Positions 1-5,944 of a stretch of 7,001 nt of DNA are shown here, piece after piece (the first letter of the stretch is position 1; each line of letters starts with the position of its first letter). The stretch covers positions 1 through 7,001 of the forward strand of contig RFHZ01000560.1 in the NCBI GenBank assembly GCA_003696125.1. The letters run 5' to 3'. This stretch comes from Nitrospinota bacterium. Lineage in GTDB: Bacteria > Tectomicrobia > Entotheonellia > J063. The notes under the pieces were generated by a model. That model had not been told where the DNA came from. It saw nothing but the letters and a program-made list of their open reading frames with translations, and made no database searches. The position numbers and the translations under genes were made by a program.

Positions 1-2
1 AA

Positions 3-117
3 GGGATACACTGGCCGGGGGAGAGGGGTCGTGCCTCTATCGTATCCCGTTTCCGGTATGGGGAGCTATTGTTCCGGAAAGTTGAGACCATGTCAAGGGG
101 AATCGGGTGTCTCTCAA
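3..117. other. Three tandem inverted repeats upstream of the first gene (possible structured RNA)
   Basis: Three perfect inverted repeats follow one another with a single base between them. GGGATAC 3-9 pairs with GTATCCC 42-48, with an inner AGAGG 22-26 / CCTCT 34-38. TTTCCGG 50-56 pairs with CCGGAAA 74-80. TTGAGA 82-87 pairs with TCTCAA 112-117. This would give three adjacent hairpins. I do not recognise a known RNA family. All three plus-strand frames are open here for at least 27 codons, so the stretch could instead be the 3' end of an upstream gene. The window edge cuts off the context. Confidence 0.25.
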
Positions 118-150
118 AAGATCTACTCAAGTTTTCCTGTCTCTGACCGA

Positions 151-173
151 TAAAAAAAGAAAGCCCAGAGGGC
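151..173 (-). terminator. Weak candidate intrinsic terminator on the minus strand
   Basis: Read on the minus strand, GCCC-TCT-GGGC (173 to 163) is followed by TT, TC and a run of seven T (158 to 152). The T-tract is good but the stem has only 4 bp. No minus-strand gene lies to its right, so it would only stop antisense transcription. It may be chance. Confidence 0.25.
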
Positions 174-187
174 ACGGAAAGAATGCC

Positions 188-215
188 TTGCACCCCCAGG
201 GAAATCGGGTATAAT
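188..215 (+). promoter_or_regulatory. Sigma70-type promoter for the SpoIID/LytB gene
   Basis: A perfect TATAAT lies at 210-215, with TTGCAC at 188-193 as a partial -35 box (TTG matches) and a 16-bp spacer. Transcription would start near 222, leaving about 65 nt of untranslated leader before the ATG at 287. This is the clearest promoter seen in the window and could drive the SpoIID-antiporter pair or the whole plus-strand series. There is no extended -10 TG. Confidence 0.6.
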
Positions 216-286
216 GAAGCATTCTAGTATAAAGGTATCGGCACTCTGGGTTGCCTACTTGAGGTTTTTCTGTTCTGGTCAGAGGG

Positions 287-1459
287 ATGATTCGTTCTTG
301 TAGAGAGAGCTTTCCCTCAAAGCTGCTGCTTCTCCTGGTGATCTTCTGGGGGTGGGGGAGCTGCTCCCTCACCCTGGCTCAAGGAGACAGGGAAGAGATA
401 CGGGTCTTGTTACAGGAAGGGGTGGAACAGGTCACCATTGTCGGCACACGGAGCTATCAGATCCTCTCCCCTTCCTCTCCTTTGCTCCACCTCTCCCGCC
501 AGGTCACCATCAGGGCAGAGAAAAAGGGTATGATCATTGCTAAAGTTTTCTATCCGGTGCAGCGACTCCTCTTCCGGTCGTCCCAGCCGGAGAACCGTTT
601 TGGAATCGGGTCTTACCAGTATCGAGGAGAGCTGGAGGTGCGGCAGACCGGTCCAGGGAGGTTGCAGGTCATCAACGTGGTACCGCTCCGTTACTACCTC
701 TACGGGGTGTTGCCCCAGGAGATCGACCCTGACTGGAAGATGGAGGTTCTCAAGGCCCAGGCCGTTGCGGCCAGGACCTATGCCCTGTACCGGAAAATGG
801 GCTCTGCGGGGCGGGAATATGATGTGCGTGCCGATGTTTGGGATCAGCTTTATCGAGGGTATACGGGAGAGGATCCGCGTACCAACAGGGCGGTAGACGA
901 GACCGCAGGTGAGATCCTGGTATACAAGGGAAAACCGATCGCCGCCTATTACCATGCCGATGCCGGTGGCTATACCGAGGATAGCCGTTATGTCTGGTCG
1001 ATCTCCTACCCCTACCTCCAGAGTGTCCGCTCCTTCTACGGTGCAGATTCTCCTTACGCCACCTGGGAGTTGACCCTCTCCACTACCGAGATCGGCCGGC
1101 GATTCCGGGCCGCCGGATATCCGCTAGATGAGGTCACAGGGGTGACCGTGGTGCAACGGAGTCCGACCGGAAGGGTCTTGCTGGTGAAAGTCCACCACAA
1201 GCGAGGAGTGCTGTGGCTGAAAGGGACGACTTTCCGCAAGATCATCGGGATAAATACGCTCCTGAGCACCCTCTTTTGGACCCAGAAGAAGGGAGGGAAG
1301 ATCCATTTTCAGGGACGAGGTTGGGGCCATGGAGTGGGACTTTCCCAATGGGGAGCAAAGGAGATGGCGGAACTGGGATTTACCTATCCGGAGATCCTCC
1401 AGTTCTACTATCGGGGTGTAACGCTTACACAGGTAAACGGGAGGAAAGACACACCATGA
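287..1459 (+). CDS. Secreted SpoIID/LytB-domain protein
   Basis: This 390-residue protein has a hydrophobic N-terminal signal (about 13-31, likely cut after TLA). A poorly defined region of about 75 residues follows, then a SpoIID/LytB domain (about 113-380). Family marks are GVLPQEI at 140-146, KAQAVAARTYAL at 156-167, YYHADAGGYTED at 221-232, and near the end GRGWGHGVGLSQWGA at 343-357. In Bacillus SpoIID, a lytic transglycosylase that cleaves glycan strands lacking stem peptides, the glutamate of this LPxE segment is catalytic; E145 is the equivalent here. The Cys found after the conserved His in sporulation SpoIID is missing, which fits the LytB-like group of non-sporulating bacteria. The role is inferred to be peptidoglycan binding or cleavage outside the membrane. 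The start is fixed by an in-frame TGA at 260-262, but the AGAGGG at 281-286 touches the ATG. The stop overlaps the next gene (ATGA, 1456-1459). Confidence 0.9.
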   Translation: MIRSCRESFPSKLLLLLVIFWGWGSCSLTLAQGDREEIRVLLQEGVEQVTIVGTRSYQILSPSSPLLHLSRQVTIRAEKKGMIIAKVFYPVQRLLFRSSQPENRFGIGSYQYRGELEVRQTGPGRLQVINVVPLRYYLYGVLPQEIDPDWKMEVLKAQAVAARTYALYRKMGSAGREYDVRADVWDQLYRGYTGEDPRTNRAVDETAGEILVYKGKPIAAYYHADAGGYTEDSRYVWSISYPYLQSVRSFYGADSPYATWELTLSTTEIGRRFRAAGYPLDEVTGVTVVQRSPTGRVLLVKVHHKRGVLWLKGTTFRKIIGINTLLSTLFWTQKKGGKIHFQGRGWGHGVGLSQWGAKEMAELGFTYPEILQFYYRGVTLTQVNGRKDTP

Positions 1460-2856
1460 AACAGATCTGGACATTTTTGCTCAGCAGTGGTATAGTAGTG
1501 GCTACGGCGGTACCGAGTTTTGCTTCGGCAGGAGGAGGCGGGGAAGGGGAGGATATTCTCCTTGTCATTGCTCGTCTGGTCCTCCAGATCGGGGTCATCC
1601 TGATTGCGGCCAAGGTAGGGGGAGAGATCTGTGAGGTCTATCTCAAGCAGCCGGGGGTTTTGGGCGAGCTGATTGCGGGCATGCTGATCGGTCCGTATGC
1701 GCTGGGAGGCTATATTACCATACCCCGTTTGGGTCCGCTCTTTGTCCTCCCCTCTACCGGTGGAGAGGTGACCGGCATCCCGGTCTCTACCGAGCTGTAC
1801 GCTTTTGCCCAGATTGCCGCGGTCATCCTCCTCTTCATGGCCGGACTGGAAACCGACCTGCGCCAGTTTCTCCGCTACGGTGGACCGGCCACGGTCATTG
1901 CCGTGGGTGGGGTGATTACCCCTTTTGTTCTGGGAGCCTGGACCACGGTGCTGTTTGGGTTTGCCCCCTCCTTTATGCACCCCACAGCACTCTTCATGGG
2001 GGCGATCATGACCGCCACCTCGGTCGGGATTACGGCACGGGTCTTGAGCGATATCGGGCGCCTGGATACGCCGGAAGGGGTTTCCATCCTGGCCGCAGCC
2101 GTGGTGGACGACGTGCTGGGGATCCTGGTGCTGGCCATGGTGGTCAGTATCTCCCGCGAGGGGGCGGTTTCCCTGGGGGCCCTGGGGATGATCGGGGCCA
2201 AGGCCTTCGGGTTCTGGATCGGTTTGACGGCAGCCGTGATTCTCCTCTCGCGCTATATTGAGCGCTTCCTCAATGCCTTTGTCTCCAAGGGGGCGACGCT
2301 GGCGCTGGCCCTGGCTCTCTGTTTTGTGGCGGCGGCCACGGCAGAGCTCTTTGGACTGGCCATGATCATCGGGGCGTATGCCATGGGACTGGGGTTGTCG
2401 GAACGGGAGATCGCTCATCGCCTGGAAAAGGCGCTCGCCCCGATCTATGCCTTCATGGTCCCGGTCTTCTTTGCGGTCATGGGGATGCTGGTCAACTTCC
2501 ATGCCATGCAGGGTGCCCTCATGTTTGGGCTGGTGCTCAGTTTCCTGGGGGTCATTTCCAAGATTTTCGGCTGTGGACTGCCGGCCCTGGCCGTCGGGTT
2601 CAACCGGGTAGGAGGATTCCGGATCGGCATCGGCATGCTCCCCCGGGGAGAAGTGGCCTTGATCGTGGCCGGAGTGGGGCTTTCTGCCAGTGTGATCAAT
2701 AGTGCCGAGTTCGGGGTGGCCATCATGATGACCCTGATCACCACCCTCATCGCCCCTATCGTACTGGTCCCCGCTTTTCAACGTGGGGGAGAGGGTACAA
2801 GAAGGGCACGGCAGCAGAATATGGTGCAGGAGGCGATCCCTCGCGAAGCCGATTGA
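1456..2856 (+). CDS. CPA2-family cation:proton antiporter (Na+/H+ or K+/H+)
   Basis: This 466-residue membrane protein should exchange monovalent cations for protons across the inner membrane. Family motifs in order are QPGVLGELIAGMLIGP at 65-80, LFMAGLETDL at 126-135, TATSVGITARVLSDIG at 186-201, VVDDVLGILVLA at 216-227, VPVFFAVMGM at 335-344 and GMLPRGEVALI at 393-403. The paired aspartates D218-D219 match the ion-binding Asp-Asp of NapA-like electrogenic exchangers. About 12-13 hydrophobic segments are visible. The C-terminus ends about 25 residues after the last helix, so there is no TrkA-N/RCK domain and KefB/KefC-type ligand gating is unlikely. The first 25 residues look like a cleavable signal peptide (ASA at 23-25) followed by a Gly-rich linker. 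The start at 1456 has GGAGG at 1440-1444 and overlaps the preceding stop, suggesting translational coupling. The ion cannot be told from the sequence. Confidence 0.9.
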   Translation: MKQIWTFLLSSGIVVATAVPSFASAGGGGEGEDILLVIARLVLQIGVILIAAKVGGEICEVYLKQPGVLGELIAGMLIGPYALGGYITIPRLGPLFVLPSTGGEVTGIPVSTELYAFAQIAAVILLFMAGLETDLRQFLRYGGPATVIAVGGVITPFVLGAWTTVLFGFAPSFMHPTALFMGAIMTATSVGITARVLSDIGRLDTPEGVSILAAAVVDDVLGILVLAMVVSISREGAVSLGALGMIGAKAFGFWIGLTAAVILLSRYIERFLNAFVSKGATLALALALCFVAAATAELFGLAMIIGAYAMGLGLSEREIAHRLEKALAPIYAFMVPVFFAVMGMLVNFHAMQGALMFGLVLSFLGVISKIFGCGLPALAVGFNRVGGFRIGIGMLPRGEVALIVAGVGLSASVINSAEFGVAIMMTLITTLIAPIVLVPAFQRGGEGTRRARQQNMVQEAIPREAD

Positions 2857-2875
2857 TAGAGGGGAACCTTGAGCC

Positions 2876-2944
2876 GTTAGCAGCCAGCCCGTGGTTCTCC
2901 CTGGCCGGCCTCAGGAGAGGTGGCCAGGGCAGCAGGCTGCTGAC
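2876..2944 (+). promoter_or_regulatory. Nested stem-loop in the leader of threonine synthase (candidate regulatory RNA)
   Basis: The 125-nt gap between the antiporter and thrC holds a nested inverted repeat. Outer stem: GTTAGCAGCC 2876-2885 pairs with GGCTGCTGAC 2935-2944 (10 bp, one G-U). Second stem: CCCTGGCC 2899-2906 pairs with GGCCAGGG 2922-2929 (8 bp). Inner stem: CCTC 2909-2912 pairs with GAGG 2917-2920 around an AGGA loop. CAGCA 2930-2934 / TGCTG 2938-2942 is a competing 5-bp hairpin that would break the outer stem. CAGGAGA occurs twice, at 2912-2918 and 2945-2951. No T-tract follows, so this is not an ordinary terminator. It could be a riboswitch-like leader, a processing site or an intergenic repeat element. 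I recognise no known riboswitch class. Confidence 0.45.
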
Positions 2945-2981
2945 CAGGAGACGCGTAGCGAGCCAAGAATAGGGGAAAGGG

Positions 2982-4337
2982 ATGGAAGAGTATAACGCCT
3001 GGTTTGAATGTATCAAGGGATGTGAAGGGCGGTATGCCCTTACCGACATCATCTACCGGTGTCCCCGCTGTGGCGACCTGCTGCAGGTGGCGCACGATAT
3101 GGACAAGCTCCGCCAGAAGTCCCCCGCAGAGTGGAAGCGCCTGTTCGACGACCGGTACATGCGCAACACCTATCCGTACGGGAGTGCCGTCTGGGGCAAG
3201 AAGGAGTGGGTCTGCCCCCAGATCGACAATGCCAACGTGGTCTCCATGTACGAAGGGGGAACCAATCTCTTCTGGGCCGACCGGCTCGGTCAGCAGATCG
3301 GGGTGACCGATCTCTGGGTCAAGCAGTGTGGAAACAGCCATACCGGTTCCTTCAAGGATCTGGGAATGACGGTCCTGGTGTCGGTGGTCAAGCAGATGAT
3401 CGCCGATGGCCAGCAGATCAGGGCCGTGGCCTGCGCCTCTACCGGTGATACCTCGGCAGCCCTGGCCGCGTACTGTGCGGCGGCCGGGATCCAGGCCGTC
3501 GTCTTCCTCCCCCGCAATAAGGTCTCCATCGACCAGTTGATCCAGCCGATTGCCAATGGAGCCCTGGTCTTCTCCATCGACACCGATTTTGATGGGTGCA
3601 TGCAACTGGTGCAGGAGGTTACCAGCAAGCACAACATCTATCTGGCCAATTCCCTGAACTCGCTCCGCATCGAAGGGCAGAAGACGGTGAGTATCGAACT
3701 GGTGCAGCAGTTCGACTGGGAGGTGCCCGATTTCGTCATCATCCCCGGGGGCAATCTGGGTAATGTGACCGCTCTGGGCAAAGGGTTTTTGATGATGTAT
3801 GACCTCGGGCTGATCGATAAGCTGCCCCGCATTGTCTGTGCCCAGTCTGAGCGGGCGAATCCCCTCTACCGGAGCTATCTCACCGGATTCAAGGAGTACA
3901 AGCCGATCGTCGCGCAGCCGACCCTGGCCAGTGCCATCCAGATCGGCAACCCGGTCAGCATTCACCGGGCTATCGCCATTCTCAAGCGGTTTGACGGCAT
4001 CGTGGAGCAGGCCAATGAGGATGAGCTGGCCAACGCCTCGGCCCAGGCAGATCTGACCGGGATGTATACCTGTCCCCATACCGGAGTCGCCCTGGCGGTA
4101 CTCTTCAAGCTGGTGGAGCGGGGAATCATTCGTCCCCAGCATCGGGTGGTGGTGATTTCGACGGCACACGGGTTAAAATTTACCAATTTTAAAGTGGCAT
4201 ACCATGAACAAAAACTTCCCGAGGTCACGTCACGTTTTGCCAATCCTCCCCTACAACTCCCGGCAGACTATAACCAGGTCGAGCGGGCGATCCTGGAACA
4301 TTTAGAGCGGGAAGACAAAAGTAAGGTTGATTGGTAA
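2982..4337 (+). CDS. thrC: Threonine synthase, plant-like, with N-terminal zinc ribbon
   Basis: This PLP enzyme converts O-phosphohomoserine and water to threonine and phosphate, the last step of threonine synthesis in the cytoplasm. It has 451 residues. An N-terminal ribbon with Cys10, Cys14, Cys27 and Cys30 probably binds zinc. The PLP lysine is K125 in [13 protein letters not shown] (117-129). [10 protein letters not shown] (151-160) is the substrate and cofactor loop, PGGNLGN (255-261) the phosphate-cradle glycine loop, and STAHGLKFT (393-401) a conserved C-terminal segment. From memory, long blocks such as [19 protein letters not shown] (189-207) and the region 85-130 are nearly those of chloroplast threonine synthase, which is activated by S-adenosylmethionine. 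The ribbon cysteines are, as I recall, missing in plants. An in-frame TAG at 2970-2972 and AGGGG at 2971-2975 fix the start. A 38-nt gap separates it from the cystathionine gamma-synthase gene. Whether S-adenosylmethionine acts on this protein is unknown. Confidence 0.93.
   Translation: MEEYNAWFECIKGCEGRYALTDIIYRCPRCGDLLQVAHDMDKLRQKSPAEWKRLFDDRYMRNTYPYGSAVWGKKEWVCPQIDNANVVSMYEGGTNLFWADRLGQQIGVTDLWVKQCGNSHTGSFKDLGMTVLVSVVKQMIADGQQIRAVACASTGDTSAALAAYCAAAGIQAVVFLPRNKVSIDQLIQPIANGALVFSIDTDFDGCMQLVQEVTSKHNIYLANSLNSLRIEGQKTVSIELVQQFDWEVPDFVIIPGGNLGNVTALGKGFLMMYDLGLIDKLPRIVCAQSERANPLYRSYLTGFKEYKPIVAQPTLASAIQIGNPVSIHRAIAILKRFDGIVEQANEDELANASAQADLTGMYTCPHTGVALAVLFKLVERGIIRPQHRVVVISTAHGLKFTNFKVAYHEQKLPEVTSRFANPPLQLPADYNQVERAILEHLEREDKSKVDW
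4173..4192. repeat. AT-only inverted repeat inside the end of thrC
   Basis: TTAAAATT 4173-4180 and AATTTTAA 4185-4192 form a perfect 8-bp inverted repeat around TACC. It lies in codons for the conserved GLKFTNFK segment and is much more AT-rich than its surroundings. TAAAAT at 4174-4179 resembles a -10 box but has no matching -35. It could be a protein-binding site ahead of the next gene, or simply codon choice. Confidence 0.3.
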
Positions 4338-4361
4338 CAGCCTGGGGAACAGGTCCATACA

Positions 4362-4378
4362 GAGGGATGGTTTCTATG
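4362..4378 (+). promoter_or_regulatory. Ribosome binding site that decides the cystathionine gamma-synthase start
   Basis: GAGGG at 4362-4366 is followed by two in-frame ATG codons, at 4367 (no spacing) and 4376 (9-nt spacing). Only the second has a workable distance, and it gives an N-terminus that begins just before the conserved STRAVHGG. A TTG at 4331 is in frame too but has no ribosome binding site. Confidence 0.6.
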
Positions 4379-5560
4379 ACAGATGGGTATCTCGGCTTTT
4401 CAACGCGCGCGGTTCATGGAGGTGAGGAACGTCGGAAACCGGAACACGCGTTAACCACACCGATCTTTCAAACCTCGACCTATTCTTTTCAGAATACGGC
4501 AGAGCTTATCGAATACATGGAGGGGCGGATCGAGCGGGAAGAGTACGGCCGGTACGGGAATCCGACGCAGCGGGTGGCAGAGAAGAAGATCGCTGCCCTG
4601 GATGGGGCGGAGGATGCCCTCCTCTTTTCCAGCGGTATGGCCGCGATCACCACCATCTTTTTCGGGATGCTCTCCCGGGAGAGCCACCTGATCCTGACCA
4701 GCGATGGGTACCGGCGGACGCGACAGTTCTGCTCCACACTGCTGCGCAAGCTGGGGGTGGATGTCTCTGTTATCGATATCCAGGATGGGTACGAAAAGCT
4801 GGAAAACTCGATTCAGGAAAATACCCGCCTCATCTTCTCCGAGTCTCCCACCAACCCTTACCTGCATGTCCTGGATCTGGAACGGGTGGTGGCCATTGCC
4901 AAACGCCACCGGGTCAAGGTCGTGATCGACAGCACCTTTGCCACTCCCTACAACCAGCAGCCGCTCCGCTGGGGGGTGGATCTGGTGGTGCACAGTGCCA
5001 CCAAGTATCTCGGCGGGCATAACGATCTGCTGGCCGGTGTGGTGACCGGTTCTTCCTATCTGATCGGTGCGCTACGGGACGTGCAGGCCATGCTGGGGGG
5101 GATCATCGATCCGCACAGCGCCTACCTCCTGCTGCGAGGGTTAAAGAGCTTTAGCCTGCGCCTGGCCAAGCAGAACGAGAATGGCCAGCGCATCGCCGAG
5201 TTCCTGGCCCAGCATCCCCGGGTCAAGGCGGTATACTACCCGGGCCTGCCGAGCCATCCCCATCATGCCATCGCTACACGGCAGATGCGGGGATTTGGCG
5301 GGGTGGTCAGCTTTGAAATCGATGGAGATTTAGAGACGACGAGCCGCTTTATCGATCGGCTCAAGATTCCCTATATTGCCCCGAGTCTAGGGGGAGTAGA
5401 GAGCCTGGTGGAACAGCCAGCCCTCATGTCGTACTATGAGATGGATCCAGAAGAGCGGCGGCGTATCGGGATTACAGATGAACTGGTCCGCCTCTCTTTA
5501 GGCATCGAAGATGCCGAAGATCTGATTGCAGATTTGCAACAGGCTCTGGATGGAATCTAA
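4376..5560 (+). CDS. Cystathionine gamma-synthase-type PLP enzyme, plant-like
   Basis: This 394-residue member of the Cys/Met-metabolism PLP family should join cysteine to an activated homoserine to make cystathionine, the first committed step of methionine synthesis by transsulfuration. Visible marks are STRAVHGG (9-16), YGRYGNPT (57-64) with the phosphate-binding Y57 and R59, SSGMAA (85-90), D185 in the cofactor-ring contact, HSATKYLGGHNDLLAG (206-221) with the PLP lysine K210, and R372 in LVRLSLGIED, the usual carboxylate-binding arginine. GYRRTRQF (111-118) is the plant-type segment, where most bacterial family members have a YGGTxRLF-like sequence. The C-terminal third, including GFGGVVSFEIDGD (306-318) and KIPYIAPSLGG (330-340), is close to remembered plant sequences. 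Plant enzymes use O-phosphohomoserine, so that substrate is inferred here, supported by the adjacent threonine synthase. The N-terminal regulatory region of plant enzymes is absent. Gamma-lyase or O-acetylhomoserine sulfhydrylase activity cannot be excluded. I would call it metB-like but leave the symbol open. Confidence 0.88.
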   Translation: MTDGYLGFSTRAVHGGEERRKPEHALTTPIFQTSTYSFQNTAELIEYMEGRIEREEYGRYGNPTQRVAEKKIAALDGAEDALLFSSGMAAITTIFFGMLSRESHLILTSDGYRRTRQFCSTLLRKLGVDVSVIDIQDGYEKLENSIQENTRLIFSESPTNPYLHVLDLERVVAIAKRHRVKVVIDSTFATPYNQQPLRWGVDLVVHSATKYLGGHNDLLAGVVTGSSYLIGALRDVQAMLGGIIDPHSAYLLLRGLKSFSLRLAKQNENGQRIAEFLAQHPRVKAVYYPGLPSHPHHAIATRQMRGFGGVVSFEIDGDLETTSRFIDRLKIPYIAPSLGGVESLVEQPALMSYYEMDPEERRRIGITDELVRLSLGIEDAEDLIADLQQALDGI

Positions 5561-5577
5561 AGAGTCTTTGATCCTAT

Positions 5578-5595
5578 GAGGGGGGGACCCTGGTG
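5578..5595 (+). promoter_or_regulatory. Ribosome binding site selecting a GTG start
   Basis: GAGGGGGG at 5578-5585 lies about 7 nt before GTG 5593 and about 13 nt before the in-frame ATG 5599. The spacing favours GTG, though ATG two codons later would change little. Confidence 0.5.
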
Positions 5596-5934
5596 ATCAT
5601 GAGATCTCTGTGGCGTATCGGTAGCTATTTCCTCTACTGGCTCCGCTTGCTCCCCCACCTGCCCAACTTCTTGCGACTCTGCTGGCGCCTGTTCTGCGAT
5701 TCCCGTGTTCCGCTCCGCCTGAAAGGGATGGTGGTGGCAGCCTTCCTCTACCTGCTCCTGCCGGTCGATCTGTTGCCTGACTTCCTGCTCCCTTTTGCCG
5801 GCCAATTCGACGATCTTACCCTTCTCCTCTTGACCCTCTATTTCTTTATCCGCTGGAGTCCCAAAGAGGTGGTGGCCGAACATGTGATGGCCATCGATAA
5901 GACGCGGGGAGGCTTTCCGCACTGGCAGCAGTAA
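5593..5934 (+). CDS. YkvA/DUF1232 family small membrane protein
   Basis: This 113-residue protein matches the DUF1232 (YkvA) signature. D36-S-R-V-P40 and K44 are followed by a hydrophobic stretch and LLPVDLLPDFLLPFAGQFDD (55-74), which contains the diagnostic P-x-DLLPD and G-x-x-DD. A second hydrophobic segment runs about 75-87, then SPKEVVAEH (89-97), a typical family ending. The first 35 residues are basic and aromatic and may lie on the membrane surface. The biochemical role of this family is not known. The gene starts 32 nt after the cystathionine gamma-synthase stop and is probably transcribed with it, but nothing in the protein ties it to amino acid synthesis. It ends 10 bp from the stop of the converging propeller gene. 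Confidence 0.85.
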   Translation: MIMRSLWRIGSYFLYWLRLLPHLPNFLRLCWRLFCDSRVPLRLKGMVVAAFLYLLLPVDLLPDFLLPFAGQFDDLTLLLLTLYFFIRWSPKEVVAEHVMAIDKTRGGFPHWQQ

Positions 5935-5944
5935 GGGAGAAATT

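Noticed and set aside
3-146. C-terminal end of an upstream gene in the frame ending at TGA 144-146 (contains RASIVSRFRYGELLF, vaguely like ComEC-type C-termini)
   Set aside because: The other two plus-strand frames are also open for 27 and 50 codons, there is no firm motif, and the window edge hides the rest. Too weak to annotate.
350-364. Lipoprotein lipobox (WGSC) in the SpoIID/LytB signal peptide
   Set aside because: The residue three before the cysteine is Trp rather than Leu or similar, and a normal signal peptidase I site (TLA) follows.
1213-1455. 81-residue N-terminal extension of the antiporter from an upstream in-frame start
   Set aside because: It would overlap the conserved end of the SpoIID domain in another frame. 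The ATG at 1456 has its own ribosome binding site and starts a signal-like segment.
1408-2781. Long minus-strand open frame opposite the antiporter gene
   Set aside because: The translation is His/Gln/Gly-rich with no domain, and lies opposite a well-conserved membrane protein. It is a by-product of GC-rich codon use.
2944-2954. CAGGAGAC resembling the B12-box of cobalamin riboswitches
   Set aside because: The other conserved cobalamin riboswitch core segments (GGTG...CC and the CCACTGT-like segment) are absent upstream, so the match is likely chance.
2877-4169. Long minus-strand open frame opposite threonine synthase
   Set aside because: It has no recognisable domain and is low-complexity in character; the plus strand encodes a clearly conserved enzyme.
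4340-4353. CCTG/CAGG hairpin between thrC and the cystathionine gamma-synthase gene
   Set aside because: Only four base pairs with no T-tract; expected by chance.
4331-4375. TTG start for cystathionine gamma-synthase overlapping the end of thrC
   Set aside because: No ribosome binding site is suitably placed, and the extra 15 residues have no family counterpart. ATG 4376 is better.
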